DNA from: Sinohyriopsis cumingii
Lineage: Eukaryota; Mollusca; Bivalvia; Unionida; Unionidae
Length of the DNA stretch: 64,000 nucleotides
Assembly: GCA_028554795.2 (NCBI GenBank)
Contig: CM068831.1
Location: forward strand, 67,555,982 to 67,619,981
Direction of reading: 5' to 3'
In this document: positions 38,071 through 53,748 of the stretch, one piece after another
Position numbering within the stretch: the first letter of the stretch is position 1
How the letters are laid out: each line of letters starts with the position of its first letter
Translations under genes and position numbers: made by a program
The notes under the pieces: model-generated
Told to the model about the DNA's origin: nothing
The model's database searches: none
What the model saw: only the letters and a program-made list of their open reading frames with translations

Positions 38071-38933
38071 TTATGCATTCATGTGACTCACTCACATCCT
38101 GGAAAGAGAAATCACGGACGACATCAAATTGTTCAATCCATTATACCTTCTGCTCTTGGATTTTCTCAATCAAATCTTGCTGAAGTCCTCAAGGTCTCTA
38201 CCTTCTTCCATGGCGATCAACCATACATGAAATAAAAATATATCTTACATTAAGTGTTGTGAGTAAGCACCTTAATGACTAAGAGACTTCTTGTAAATTT
38301 ATTGGTCCATGATAAAATACCAAACTTTCCTCTTATAATCATCATAGCTTCAAAAGCTGAATTCCTTTTCATGACATTCTTCTCATCCAACCTTGATCAT
38401 GGGATCCTACGTGCTACAATGTACTGAACGTTTTCAGGATAGTCACTATTTCTCTCTCCTATAATGTAACCATATTAAAACCTGTATCCAATCCATCTCT
38501 GGCTGATGTTACATGTACATTTTCCTTTGACCCAGAATATAAAGTGTTAGACAATATATCTGGCCCTGCAACACAGGTTTGAGCTTTATCCATTTAAGAC
38601 CCTGGTACACCTGAGGAATTTATCAGGTAAAAAGAATCTGAAATCTAATAGTCAGTGATACACAAATTTCATATTAATTCATGTATCAAAGCCAAAGTAA
38701 CTCATATATATAGTATTGACCCAAATAACAATCTCTCAAGCCACATCTACAACTAGCACATAAAAACCTTTATCTAAAAACAAACTAGTGATTTAACTGG
38801 ATATAATACCAGCAGTCATACATATGTGCCAGTAAATGACAACCCATTATGAGTCCTCTAGGCCATGTTGGCATCAATCAATGGATGCGTGGATGGTCAG
38901 ACAGATGGATAAATAATGAATGTATACAGAAGA

Positions 38934-39061
<128 letters not shown>

Positions 39062-39809
39062 AAGATTAAATAATCAAATGACAATCAGAAACAATACATG
39101 GTTTGATTACATATTTTAAAGTGGACATGTAATGTACACATGTTGTTATTGCTGAGCTTGCGTGTTTTTTTATAGTCTTATCATCAATTCGTCTACCTTA
39201 AAGTTTCCCTATCCTTACGTTTTCTCGTTTTATCCAGCCCGAACACGATATTTTTTTCCAGTCCAGTAATGTATAAGTTGAAATAATTCATCTTTTCTAT
39301 CTTTTGATTCTTATGTTCAAGTTGAGAGTAAAAGTGTCAGAATTATCCTGATATGTTTTAATTCTTTTTTAATTTTTATTATTTCTTGGCCTAGAACATA
39401 TATCTCTGTTTATCATCGATTCCATGGGTTGTATATATCATGCGTGGTGAAGCAAATCATCTGCTCTTAGTGTTGTCGATTGAATCATCTGAATAGCAGT
39501 AGATAAAGTACTGAATTTCTATCTTGACTCGCCTTCAGCTTCTAAAACTGTTTTATGCTCTTGTAAATCAATTTCAATTTCTACAGCACTGAGATTTTGG
39601 TGGATTTTCTGGGCATTCTATTCAATTAGGCTTATTAGTAACTTATTGTCCACTTCTACCTTCCATCATTTGATGTATTTCAATTGTTCTCACTTAACTA
39701 GTAGTAAGTAAAGTGATGAAGTAGTAAAATCAAGGACACGGTTATTGTGGGGGAGTAATTAAGTAGTACATTCAAGGGCATGACAATTTTGTGGGCGTTT
39801 ATTAATGTA

Positions 39810-39924
39810 GTGTGTATTTGTGTGTGATTTGTATTTTTAACTTAGCTTTAGCAATTTTGCAGTCATATCGCTACGATGTCTGCAGTTTGACAGTTTATAG
39901 TGGTGTCTAGAACTGAGACATCAT
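39810..39924 (-). mobile_element. SINE family B, 3' part, alpha2
   Basis: Counterpart of 8561-8677. It ends at the target-site copy TGAGACATCAT (39914-39924) where the family A SINE begins. Its remaining part was removed by the deletion at 40103-40106. Confidence 0.65.
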
Positions 39925-40106
39925 TGTTGTTGTTGTTGTTGTTGTTGTGGGGTTTAACGCCATTTTTCAGCACACCATAGGCTATACATGGCGGCCAGTA
40001 TTATTGGTGGAGGAAGAACCCGGAAAACCCCCGGAAAGAACCACCGACCCACGAGAAGCCACTGGCAAGCTTTCTCACATACCCACATTGTCCCAATTCG
40101 AGACTC
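39925..40106 (-). mobile_element. SINE family A, truncated, alpha2
   Basis: Keeps the (TTG)n tail and central domain of the element at 8678-8932 but loses the tRNA-like head (A and B boxes). At 40103-40106 (ACTC) it is joined straight to R sequence. Confidence 0.85.
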
Positions 40107-41091
40107 ACAGAAGATGACATCAAGAAGAGCTAACAGGATTGAAATCATTTATGTAAACATAGACAAATATACATGAAATAGTTTCTCTTTTAACACAGAG
40201 AGCAATATCGATATACATGTTTATTAAATGTAGTCTAATATTCATAACACATTTCGCCAAATTAGAACGAGAACACAAGAAAACTGAATAAAAGGTTTGA
40301 TGCATATGTTATGCACGGTTTTTCGATGGGCAAGGGATTCTAGCCGTTCATCTGTTCCTCGTATATTTACCTTATATTTAACTCTGAGCTATTGACATTT
40401 GGATAAGAAATACACTGGAAAATATCAACATAGAGTTTAGTTCATGTGGTTAGAAGAATAATAACGAACAGTCTACGTGTTTAAAAAAAACAAAACATAA
40501 TACCATTTCTATCCTCCAATTAACCGCGTTAGAAGTTAAGCTTGAACCAATAAGAAATAAAAAGGAGTTTTGTAAAAACTTGTACATGACACCAGTCACG
40601 ACGCTGAAAGTACAAGTGTTCATACTCATAGTTAGTGTTTCTCGATGTATCTTAAATATGCTTTCTGGCTGAAATACAAATAATGTGAAACAAAATAATA
40701 ACATAAATGTTGTTTGACTCAGACGTAAATCATCAAACATTTCTCATTCTTACCACTTTTAGTTAGTACCTTTTAATATTCTCTCTCTTTCTGTCTCTCT
40801 CTCTCTCTCTCTCTCTCTCGGCTCTGTTCCTTCTGTCTTTCTTCCGTCTTGCTAGCTTGTTTTCTTTCTGGCTGCATGTCCCTTGTTTTGCCCTATTTCT
40901 AAGGACCTGATGACATTACTTTGTTAATTTGGATGGGAACTGTGTTCATGAGGTGAGATTACTGCAATATTTAGATGTGTATATCAAATGCATAGTAAAA
41001 TAGATCTTTTCTGACCATAATTTGTTAAGATAAAAATCTCCTCGCTTTCATGGTAAAAGTCATATGTTCCCGTTTTGTATGTTTTACAAGA

Positions 41092-41135
<44 letters not shown>

Positions 41136-42373
41136 CAAAAGAGTCAGGTAGAAGATGTTTATCTCGTTTCACAATGCCCATTTTTATCAGATCTTGAAAA
41201 CAGATTCACACCAGTGACTTTCTTGGAAAGAAATACCCTTGTTGTATCCGCGTTTATGCGGTAAAAATTCACACAGTTTTGATGTCGGCTTGCACTCTTT
41301 GCTTCAGAAATACTCACCGAAGATGGCATCAAGAAGAGCTAACAGGATTGAAATCATTTATGTAAACATTGACAAATATGTATGAAATATTTTATTTTTA
41401 ACAGAGAGTGCAATATAGATATACATGTAAGTTAATGGCTAGTCCAACGTTCAGAACACATTTCGCCAAATTAGAACGGATATTATACACGGTTTAAGAT
41501 ATTCTAGTCGTTCATCTATTATTGTATATTTAACTTATATTTAATTCTGAGCCATTTAAATTTGGATAAGAAATACAGAGGAATAAATCAACAGTGATTT
41601 TAGTTCATTCGAATGTGGTTGGAAGCAACATAACGAACACTCTATATGGTTAAAAAACATAATACCATTCTCTCCTCCAATCATCCACGTTAAAGTTAAA
41701 TCCAACAAGACAAGCTTGAGCCAATAGGAAATGAAAATAAGATTTGTAAGAACTTGTACATGACACCAATTAAGATGCTGAAAATAAATTTGTTCATACT
41801 CTTATTTAGTGCTCATCGATGTATCTTAAATGTGCATGCCAGCTGAAGCATAAATAATGTGAAACAAAACAATAATATAAATTTCGTTTGACTCAAAGGT
41901 CAATTATTGAATGCTTCTCATTCTGTCCTGGTTTAGTCAGTACCTTTTTATATTCTCTCTCGATGGATCGATCGATATATCGACATTGTCCTCTCTCTGC
42001 CTTTCTTCCTTCTTGTTTGCTTGATTACTTTCTGGCTTTAAGTTCCTTGTTTTGCCCGATATCTAGGGACCCGATGACTACAGTCATTAGTTTCTTAATA
42101 GCGATGGGAACTGTGTTCATGCGGTGAGATTACTGCAAAGATGTATATATCAAATGCGTAGCAAAATTAATGTTTCCCTCATTTTTTGTTAAAATAAAAA
42201 CGTCCCCGTTTTCATGGTCAAAATCATATGTCCCCATTTTGTAGGTTTTGCAAGAACGTGTGTGTGTGTGTGTGTGTGTTTGACGGAAGAGTCAAGTAGA
42301 ATATGCTTGTCATCTTTCACAATGCCCATCTTATTCAGATTTTGAAAACAGATTCACACCGATGACTTTCTAC
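40103..42373. repeat. Segment R2: two tandem 1.2 kb repeats
   Basis: Copy of R1 with its first unit truncated at the left by the deletion junction (units about 40103-41245 and 41246-42373). Microsatellites inside: CT 40780-40819, TG 41093-41134, GT 42258-42279. No gene is seen. Confidence 0.85.
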
Positions 42374-45300
42374 TAATTAAATGAAAACAATATGCAAGAC
42401 ATCAGGACATGATTATAACAAGTTGACAATACATTACTAATGTAAGCGTTATTGAACAGAATAAGTACTGAGAGACACCAGAATCACAGAGCTATAGAAA
42501 CAGATTCTCAAGAACAGAAGAAAGATTTTTATAAGCTTAAGACGTGTTGAACAGAGATTCGGTACTCTATCTACTACTATCTGAGTCATTTAATCGACTT
42601 GACATTGAGACAGCTGATTCGCATAATGTTCAACGATACGTATATATCCCATGGAATTCGGATAAAAAGAGGAAAATATTATTGGAAAGCGCCTAGCAGA
42701 AAATAAAATTAAAATATAAAAAAAATTAAAAATAACAACAAAAGGAAAAAGGTGTCTCTTTTAATGTTAACTTCAATAAAAGAATAAAAAGATGAAAGAA
42801 GATGAATGATTACAATACATTATTTAATGGCCTGGACAAACACCATCTTAGCAAGTACTACATTATATAAAGTTTTCAGCAGCAAATTAAAAACGAAACA
42901 ATGTAGCCATAAATCTGATGAAGCTGAACGAATTAATGGCTAGATCTCTAGAAACAACATTCAGTTTATCCATTCATTTTTAGACTGGATTCATGTAGTC
43001 AAAATGAAAAAGGATGTCACATTCAAACAATTAACAGCACACTAAAAGCCACCAAAGTAAAACACACATATGATTCGGTTATCTACGTTAATTATCGAAT
43101 TATCAGTGACATAAGAGAGCGACATTACATTTTATGACTTAATCTTTCGATGTAACTTACTTTTGTGACATTTGTAACTGTTTCGACATATCCGACTAAC
43201 AAGCAAGTCTGATTCAGCAAATCATCACATCAGGTTAACACTTTAATCATGGAAATAAGCGGAAATAACTTCAAAGAGACGCCATCTGAGGTCAACTTTA
43301 TTGTCTTTTATTCACAACTGCTGTCATTATTCCGGCGTTGTCCCTATTGCCACTGACCAGCAAATGGGGCCGAGACTCGCATACATCTCCCTTCAAATAC
43401 ATGTACATAGGAGTACTTACTGTGGGCCGAATACAACACTTGGAATAGGCAGCCATACCTTGGAGACATGCCAACCAGAGCAGTGTTCTCAGTAACCATT
43501 CTATTTGCAAGATGAACTCTAACAGATTTCTTTCTTGTTTAAATACCTCATGTGCATCCCAGTGATATATCTTTCCACATCTATGTCCAGCTCAAATAAA
43601 GTTTGCAGGGCGCATCAGGATATTCTTTGAAACGTTACAGATCGTTGGATTGCTGACTATTTATGTGACAGTGTATGCCACACTCCAAAGCTGGAGCCTA
43701 TAGTGTGTTACAGGTGAATTTGGGCCAAGTATTGAACATTGAGCCAGTACAGGTAATCTAAGTGCTTGTTTACAAGATAAAAATAAAACTATTTATATGC
43801 CTGAATATTCTGATAGATCCTTCATTTCTGCGACGTTGTATGTTTCATGCACTGGCTAGGATTCATGTTTATGTCACACAAGAAAATGCGGATATGTTTT
43901 CAAATATACTTTTGGAAATTGCATGCATCTGCTGTATATGCAAATAATCTGAAATACATTTAAGAAATGTATTGGTCACACCATATCTAGATAAACAGAG
44001 GTAATATATGGTAATGTCAGCTAATTCGTTTTTGCCTAATGAAAGAAGCAAAGAAAAGAATAGTCATGGAAAAAATGGGACTTGCTAGATTGATTGACAA
44101 TCGGCAGAACTATAAAGTGGAAGTGAAAGCTAATATCACATATAAGCATGTCCAGATAGAAATGAAACAGGGAGAACCTGACCGCCGCTCACTATTTTGA
44201 TGTATGGCATGTTGCCATAGATGTGTCCATAGCACAGTGTTTACTACACCAACTGATAATGGAAGAACCCTATTACTTTTACAGGGAAGAGACAAACAAG
44301 GAGCCCTACATCAAATCAGACAGAATAATATGGTTTAATATGTCTAATTCCATGTGTGAAAAAATAAACATGAGTTGATTGCCAGGGAACAAGAATTTTA
44401 GGATCTGAGTAACCAAATTTACAGCATTTGAAAAAACGTCAATGGGTGTTTCCAACACTGATTTTAAAAATTTTTTATAAGTACTTTTTGAACTTCGTTT
44501 AACTTATCAATAACATATCTAGGACAGATAAATATTTTTCTATCGGAGGAGAGCGAGAATACTGGGTTGATTAATGCTGTGTACGTAAATGATGTAGCAG
44601 AGTCTGTGATTGAGATATTTGATTCGGAGCAATGTCTCTATTTTACGTTGATAAGAGTTAAATATATTCAAAATGAAAACATCTCAGGTATTTTTTGTGC
44701 AAAAAAACCTACATAATATCTGGGGAAAATGCAGACTAACAAAAAGTAATGTTATGACTCTAAGAAACAGACAAATCAAGCTAAACCAATTTAGTAAATT
44801 TCAACAAATAATGTATTTCTCTATAATACACAGGACATTTGAAATAGAACTTAATGTTGTGAATTAAAATCCAAATAATTCTAACCTTTCTATCATAAAT
44901 CCAAAAGTATAGAGTGCTTTGAATGAATTCCAGGTTTTTAATATGCTTAAGGATCAATGGTGTTTAATGAGCTGATATGTCAGCAGTCTTGATGTATCAC
45001 AATGATATAATCTAGAATATCTTTGAATGAATTCACAATAATCCAATATAATGGTTTAGCCTAAAATGTCAGTAACCACTTAGCAATTCCAGTGAATGAT
45101 ATAACTAATTAATTCCTCTTAAATTATATCTCATACAACTAACAGTAATCTTAATAGACTGAAGATAAAATAGAAAAGACCAATTTGTTAGCTTCAGAAC
45201 CCTATATAAAAGTCTAACACGCAATAAGATGTCAAGGATGATGATTATTTTCAATGGAAATTTCCATCAAATTCGTAATTATATTCAGGTCTATTCGAAT

Positions 45301-48300
45301 AAGGTTAAGCAACTATCGAGACCAAATACAATTTCCAAGGAGAAAATCTGAATCTGAGTACTGAACTCAAATCTAACTAAACATTTTGTTTACAAATGAA
45401 TATCATCTAAAAGTAAAATCTACAATACTGGACATGCGTTATCTATATAATGTGTTGCATAACAATGTCAGCAGCGATATACAGTCATGGACAGAAATTA
45501 AATACACAGTATAGATATCCATCATATGAACCCATATCTTACTTGCTAATCACAGTGTGCGTTTAAACCCCTTATTTCACGTGATCTTTGTTTCTCGGGT
45601 AATAGTGTATCTATTAAACCATAACAAGTATGATCACTATGAGTAGACCCATATAAAGGAAAAGGACCGTCCAGATTGTTAAATATAGTCAGCGACGAAA
45701 CGTTCCTTTTTCAATCGTTCACTCAAGTAGTCAAGTGTTTAGTTTTTACCGATGTTTTCCATTTATTCTTTATTTCCTTCATGCCTAACTTATTTCTTCA
45801 GCATAACGATCAAATAACTTGAATATAAAGTTGTTTTTATTTTAAAATGCCAAATCTTTACTTATTGATTTTCCTGTAGTAATTGCTACTGAGGCTATAT
45901 GCTTCATTCAAGAGGAACAAACTTTGGTTCTGCTCCTAGTATCACATGCTGACTCAATACCTTCTCTTTAACTCTCAAATGACTCAAACAGAGTTCTCTT
46001 CCATAATGTGTTCATTTGTTTCTTTTAACGCTGTAAATTTAGGGAATTGATCTTTGCCTAATGTCTTTTTAGAGTGAAAGTGTTCAATGATTTCATCGGT
46101 CAGAATGATAAAATCATAGCCAAAATTGTTTAAATTGTCAATTATAAAATTGACAAATATTGTGAACTGTCTTGCTTTATGGTCTTAATGACGAATCTCC
46201 TCCATCTATAGGGTATACTAATTATTCAGCACATCATACGGGAGCATAAATAGATCCATATAATGCAGTTAATTAATTTATATATTTCTTTGTTTTGTGT
46301 TATTCAGCTACAGAATTATCATTTAACACATGTTTCAGTTGAAATACATTATCTCGTCTACAAATTGCAAACATACATTTAATTAAATCAGTTAATATAA
46401 TTTAGCTGGGATACTAGTGGCAAAAGATACAATGCAAAAATCATAGAGCTATTTCAAAATATTGTTTTTTTTCATTTTGCATAACACTCTTGTTTGCTTT
46501 TAACAACTAATGTTTTCAAATTCTCCCGTTTTTACTTATAATGTAATACTTTTTCCGTGTTGTATTCTATTTTGAATATCTCTTTTTCCTTTCTGTCGCC
46601 TTTGATTGCATTAAAGCTAGTACTTAATGCATACGTCTGTTAACCACTTGTGTCTTGAGTGAACCTTTATCTACTATAAACCTTCCTTACAAATCATTTA
46701 AATGTTTTTGACAACACGGGAGAATTTTGGGTTTAATAAAGTCGGGTACAAAAAATGAGTTTTTAATCTGCATTTTCTAGATATTCCAGATTATTTGGTA
46801 TCATTGTAGAGCTACATGTGTCTACCTTTCTATAATACCACCCACTGTAGTGTATCATTCTACTGTTGTTTATTTCGTCAATACTATCATGCACCAGGCT
46901 GATTTCAAGACACAACATCCCAATCATTTGCACACGGCTTAGACTGCCTAGTTTATGTTTCGTGCTATTCTTTGAATCTAGCATCTTAAATCGTTTGGAT
47001 TTCATCAATCCAGTCTAAAACGAATGGACAGTTTGCATGTCAATTTCATATATCTTACCATGAATTAATTCACTTCTATTTCTTTAACTGTTCTATTTCT
47101 CTTCTAAGTCTCTTCTTCTGCTGCCTGGGAACTGTGCTGTTGTCGGTGTTTGCTACGATATTGATTGTTCCAGGCCAGTAATGTATATGCTGAAATCATT
47201 CATCTTTTCCCATAACTTGATTCTTTTGTTCAAGTTGAGATTAAAAGGGTCAGAATTTTCCGACATTTTGGAATCTTTTTTTAAAAAAATTTTCTTCCAC
47301 AGGAACATATGTCTTTGTTAATCTTCGATTCCAATTGTTATATATCATCGAAGGTAAAACGAATCTTCTGATGATTGTCTTGTCTATCCAATGACTTGTA
47401 AAGTAGTAGATACAGTTCTGAATTTCTATCTAGACACATCAACAGCTTTAAAATTTGTTCTGCTCTGGTGGATCTCTTTCTACAACCATGGAATTTTGGA
47501 GGCTTCTCTTGTCATTGTATTAAATAATGATTGTCAGTAATCTATTGTCCACTTGTTCCCTTCATCTCTTGATGTCTTTTAAATCGTTCACTCTAAACTT
47601 GCAGTAAGTGCAGTAATGAAGTAGTAAATTCAAGGGCATGGTCTTTTGGGGGGTATTTGTTATTGCAGTTGAAATTGAAGTAATCATGTTGTAAGGTAAA
47701 GGACGAACTGATTTATTTCTTTATTATACCCTAAGAAATACGGAATGTGGTTCTCTTTTAAGGTATATTAAATTGTGGTGACTTTGCTTTGTTTATGATA
47801 CAGTAGTGAGGAAGGTAGTCAGCTATTATTTGTGCGGCTTTGCTGGGTAGGATGTGGCTGGATTGGGCTATTTTTAAAATATATAAATTGACTCATTTGG
47901 GTAATGTGTAGTAGAATTAAGCAAATAGAAAAAATAACCGGCCTGTGTTTTCATTGTATCATTTATGATTCTAATAATTAAGTTGCTCCATGTTTATTTC
48001 TAGCACGGTGATCATCGTAGTTACTTTAGATTTACAAAATTTATACCACTCAAACAATTGCTTCCAAATAAGTTTTATACTCTAGATAGCAGAAATAAAA
48101 TAATCATTTGCACACTAGTTTCCTCCAGAATCAACTGTAATTAAATCCTATGTAAATTTATATACTACAGTTATGCCTACAGTGACGAAACTATTCATTT
48201 CAGCAACATCATTGTCACTTTGTCCTACGTTTGATAATAAAACATCTTTCAACATTTAACTTATTTGATTACCTTACATAACATTTCTATGACAACAGGA

Positions 48301-51300
48301 CCTGTAACGAGAACTCTCCATGAAATAGATGTAGACCAACGTTATATTCCAAATAACGACACACGCACACGACCGAGGTGGCCTTAGTGTTTACTATTAT
48401 TTCGACACTCACCCCGCCAAGAAAAATTAAAACGCAATCCCCCCATGCACTTTTGATATTTTTCTCAGAGCGAGGTAGTTTAAACCAACGAGGTTCCCAA
48501 AAGTTCACAATTTCTGCATAGGCAGATGATGAAATCTGAATAACAGAGCGAAACGTACTTTTTTATTTGGCATGTGCAAAAGAGCACATAGCCAATATAA
48601 TACATGATTCATACACAATGCACTGTTGCATAGATGCCTGAATATATCAATCAATAATGGCTAAACAAATGTGCGCATAAATCCTCGGAGATGGACAGAC
48701 AGACAGAAATAGAACTCTACAGCGAGAAAAGATAATCTAAGTTGGAATGCATTATCAGCATATTTACCTAGGTATTTTAGAGTTCTTAAATCTTCATTTT
48801 TGTGTAATTGAAGTAATTGGTACATACTTGGTTTCTGCCAGTAATAAGGATCCAAATAAATTAAAATAAATATGTATTTTAGTCTTGGTTACAAAACAAT
48901 AAAAGGCAAGATATATGGACTGACTTAGGATATTACCAGATCTCCAAGACCGTGAAGTCAATAAAATAGTTCTCACACTGGAAAACCAGTTATTACAATT
49001 CTTTCTTTTAAAATCTGTAAGCATTAATTGTTATATTTTTTAACAATTTAATTATTTGTGTTTAGCATTCTGAACCAATGCTTAATGATACGCACATATA
49101 TATTTAATTAAAGAGTATGGGGGCCAAACTATCCATTTTCAAGCATATTGTTGGCAGGATGTATAACATCTAGTATCTACATGCATTATTTTCTATGTAC
49201 CCGTCATATACTATCTGTTTTCTAAACCACCAAATATCACAGCCATAAGACAATATTGGAGATGCGAATTAATCAAATAAATAAACCATTATATTTACCA
49301 GACATTCTAGAATGTTAGTATTATTCAGAAGTAATGTGGCGCACACCTCTGCTCATGCAAAGTCTGACTGTATGCCCTGAAGTCGGAGAGGCATTGATCA
49401 TTAATCAAAATGTAATAACAAAACCAGTGGCTTCAAGTTAGTGATCATTTACTGTGATAGTACTGTTGACGTGTCACATATACAAAAACCACTCACTTCG
49501 TATCAATCAAATCAGTTGCTACAGCTCTGTAAACTAAATCGACTTAAAAATCATGTAATGATCTCATTTCCTTTACAATTTGAACAGTAACTTTGTATTG
49601 GGGACTTTTATTTATCGCTAATCACCTACCGTTGCTTAATTGTCAAACAACCACATAGATACTGTTCGTGTCAGCAATGTATTCCATATCAGAGTGAGCT
49701 ATATATAAAACTATATTATTCTTGCTGTACAAGCAATAGCTAATTTTATGTAACCAATGAAATATGTAGAAAGTCTTTTATGCAGTCAGCTATGGGATCC
49801 TATGACTAATTTCGGTTGCCCAGAAAAATTCATCGTGATAGTTTGGTAATTCCATCATGGCATGCACGCTCATGTCATAGACGAGGAATAGTCATCTGAA
49901 TCATTCCATGTCACCAATGGAGTCAAGCAAGGTTGTGTGTTGGCCCCAATCCTCCTGAGTATGATGTTCTCTGCTATGCTTACTTACGCTTCCCGTGACC
50001 ATGACACTGGGATTGTATCCGATACCACACTGATGGCAAGATCTTGAATCTATGGAGAGTTCAAGCGAAGACTAAGACATAAAATTACTGTTCGTGGTCA
50101 ACTATTTGCCGTCGACTGTTACCTGAATGCCTGATCTGAGTCTTTGGATCCTTTGTGTCAGCTTGTAATAATTGCAATTATTATATTGTTTGGTTTGTGC
50201 TGTGAGTGATGCAGACGTAAACTAATAAGGGAAGGTGGTGGTTTTATGTTACAGTCCTAATCAATGATAAAACCAACACCAGAATTGCTAAAGCAAGTGT
50301 GGGCTTTTGGAGACTACGAGCAAACGTGTGGGAGAGAATTCAACAAATAAGTTGAAGGTCTACAAAGCCGCTGTGTTGCCAGTCCTGTTATATGTTTGCT
50401 AAAACGCTATGTTAAGAAGCTTAATCATTTTCACATTGGCTGCTGAGGAAACCGATTAGGATAAGATGTCCGAACATGGTTTCAGACACTGAGCTTCTCA
50501 CAAGGGCAAACATTCCAAGTATTCACATTCTGCTGATGACATCACAGTAAAGACTGGCAGGACCCGTCGCCAGTATGTTAGGATGTCAGAAGAGCGACTA
50601 CTTAAGAAGCATTTCTACGTTGAGCTGAAGGAGGGGAAGTGATCTCAGGGTTGACAAAAGAAACGCTTCATAGATGCCGTCAAGACATCCTTGAAGCACT
50701 TCATCTATGACCAATAGCCTTGGGATGATCTCGCACAGGATCCCTCCCCTGGCGCAGTTTCATCCTTATTGGTGCTAAGGACTTTGAACAGATGACAATC
50801 GAAGTGTCATGAAAGAAGCGCGAGCAACGTAAATCTCAGAACTGCAGCACGTCCTGCATTGATCAATCTATCCCAACCTGCACATGCTTCCAAGTGTGAC
50901 ACAGTCTGTAAATAGCACACATTGACCTGATCTCACGTATTCACAGACTTCTAACCAGTTACTGATATCTTAGTCATCTTCGAACTCAGAGGATGCACAA
51001 CAAGTTAACTTATAAAAAAGGAAATGTATAACTTACCACTGCACATGAAAACTGCAAATAAGCATACATGACTCGTGATTAATACTTTAGAAGTAATAAT
51101 TGGCCTCGCAACCATTTGTAAAAGCGACCTGAATTGAAAACAATAAGGTTAATTGTTTTCTTTCACTATATTCAGCACAACGTACTCTTGGGATAATACA
51201 GGAATTTTCCATTCAGTAATACACTTTGATACAAATTAATTTTGATCTAGGTTTGTCTTGGCATAAAGGTGCTTGAAGGCTAGTTCTATCACACAATCGT

Positions 51301-52426
51301 AACTTAATACATGTTGTTCAAACTGTGGACGGCATCAAATCGTCACTATATCGTGCATTTAAAAAATGTGTTCAATCTTTATTTGTAGCTTCTCCTTGGA
51401 ATCTTTTCTTTTTTGTTCCTCCTTAAATTTCAGAATAAGCCATAGATTTTGATGTCTAACAAATCAACATTCCTGCAATAAAAAGAAAGGCTTTTAAGGG
51501 AAGGTATGCAATCCATAAGCCCTCAGCAAGACAAGAAGTGAACACTTAAGATATTGTAAAAGATTTCTTTAAACGGACAAAGTAACATAATATTATTGTG
51601 ACGTTCTAGAATCCGTGTTAATTTAGATCAAACATTCTGAAATGGTGTAGTGTTGAGGAATATGGAAAAGCAGTATTACACGGAAGAAAAGTCCATATCA
51701 TATGTGGTTATAAAAACATGGGACTAAACTTCTCTCGTACACTTATTTGGAAAAAAGTAAAGGAAGAATACCCATCACACGCAAAGTGTCTACAAACATG
51801 GATTATTGTGTACAATACACTAGGCATATTTGAGCTGTTATTAATAGATCGCATTCGTATTAATAGATGCCGCTGATATTTGGCTACAATATTCATAAGC
51901 AATTGAAAACGTAAATGGTAAGAGTTTTACTAGGTATGGAATCTTCCTAGAAAACATGCATACTCCCTGCTGCCACAAGGAGAATACTGACCAAGTACGT
52001 CTGTATTTTACCTATTACTGTAAATTAATACTGGATTATGCTGGATGGTAACTGATATCCATGGCAATGCTATGAACACTGAAAATAACTCGATGAACCA
52101 GGTAAGTGAAAATGTGTTACAAATTTTAATAGCATACACTTCCCATATGGTTTGGGTTATAATAGGTACGTATAGGCTGTAGGTGATGACAAAGTTGTCC
52201 TATTTTACCTATTACTGTAAATGTAGTATTTACCATCTGAAAATATCATAAAGACAATTTAATGCAGAAATGGAATCCAACCGTAATCAAATCACATAAA
52301 GCATCCCACTACGGTTGCATTACACGTACCCATTGAGTAACCAACGCATCTATTACTGGCTTTAGAGTGGCGTATATATCGAGCTGTGTGTGCGTGTGAG
52401 TGTGAAACAGAAGGCAAATATTATGT
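42374..52426. repeat. Segmental duplication segment beta2
   Basis: Second copy of beta1, collinear from end to end at an offset of 27404-27406 with scattered substitutions and small indels. Outside the LINE remnant at 49766-50966 no gene, RNA or intact mobile element is seen. Confidence 0.85.
49766..50966 (+). pseudogene. LINE reverse-transcriptase remnant, beta2
   Basis: Duplicate of the 22360-23560 remnant with the same motif order (FGCPEKF, VTNGVKQGCVLAP, RLRANVWER, DDLAQDPS). The catalytic box reads FAVD (50105-50116): the first Asp of the DD pair is changed to Val by one base. A further stop (TAA for TAC) occurs near 50347. It is dead. Confidence 0.82.
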
Positions 52427-53748
52427 TTCACAATGCCCATTTTATTCAGATCGTGAAAACAGATTCTCCACAGGGATTTTCTCAAACGAATTCAGGCGTA
52501 ATATCTCAACTTGCACCATATGTCATTTCAGCATCCCATAGAAGAGCTTAAATGGAAATATCATTCACTAATTAGTACTTTTCACACCATATTTCTTTCA
52601 CCCGTATGCGATATATATTTGATATTTTTCCAATGTCGTCATGAAAAGTATTTCTACTATGGATTCTTACTTTTTCGCTTTTTTCATTTCACTGTTACAT
52701 TTGTGATTGTTGAACCATTGTTATGTAGGTGTATGTTTATGCTCCACATTTCCAAATATCCCTTTTCATGGACATTGCAATAGATAGCATCTGCAGCAGT
52801 AGGTATATAATAGAAATATTAGCAGCCGGTATCATTGTCATTGATAACTTGTTTTCACTTCTAGCGAATGGAGAGCAAAGTGACCATTATTTTTCTTTGG
52901 TTTTCAACGATTGCAATATCTCAATCACAATGCATGTCAAAAATGATGTATACGAGATAAAACTATAAGAGTGTTTACCAGCAGCAGAAGGAGCTTTTCA
53001 CTATTCACGTTTCGTTTTGACTATATTATTAACCCAAAGTTGATGATACTAAATGTCCAAATAAGGCAGAAAAGAATAAGGCGACAGGTTGTATTTCAAA
53101 ACCTTGTTGATATTATTTTTCTCCATTATTTATCTTATAACACTAAAAAGCTGCCGCTTGTGAAGTTCACAGACTCTCTCCAAGTTTCATATTTCACTCC
53201 AAATCTAATGTATTTAAATACGAGTAATTTAGTACGGAACGTAATATTATATAGCAAACAAAATGTCATCCAAAGTATTTTAGGAAGACCAAGAGATAGC
53301 ACAGATAGCTCTGTAGGTTTCGGTTCTACGAAAGTATGAAATTATTAGTTATGGTGTACTAGGTTTTAGCTGCAGTGCTTAGTTATGTTATTTTTGTATG
53401 CCAGAACTTAATTTCCTATTTTAGGATCACTATATTTGTAGTGAGGTTAATTTGTACAACTCACTGAGTTAGTTGGGCTGCAATTCGCGACATTGGAGAA
53501 AAAATACTTTCTCCTCTAGAAAAATAATTATATTTTATGCTGACAAAGTCTATTCGGATGAATTTATAGTGGATTGTTTACATCCGTCTTATCATTCTTA
53601 CCCAATGAAATCAATGCCTCGAACTGGATAATTATTATTCAAGCAACACCCCCTTTTTGTGTATTCCCACTTATGTATCTAATAAATATGGACAGCCCTC
53701 TTAAACATTTCCACATCCAGCTATACGCTAGAAAATCCTTAACTGAGA

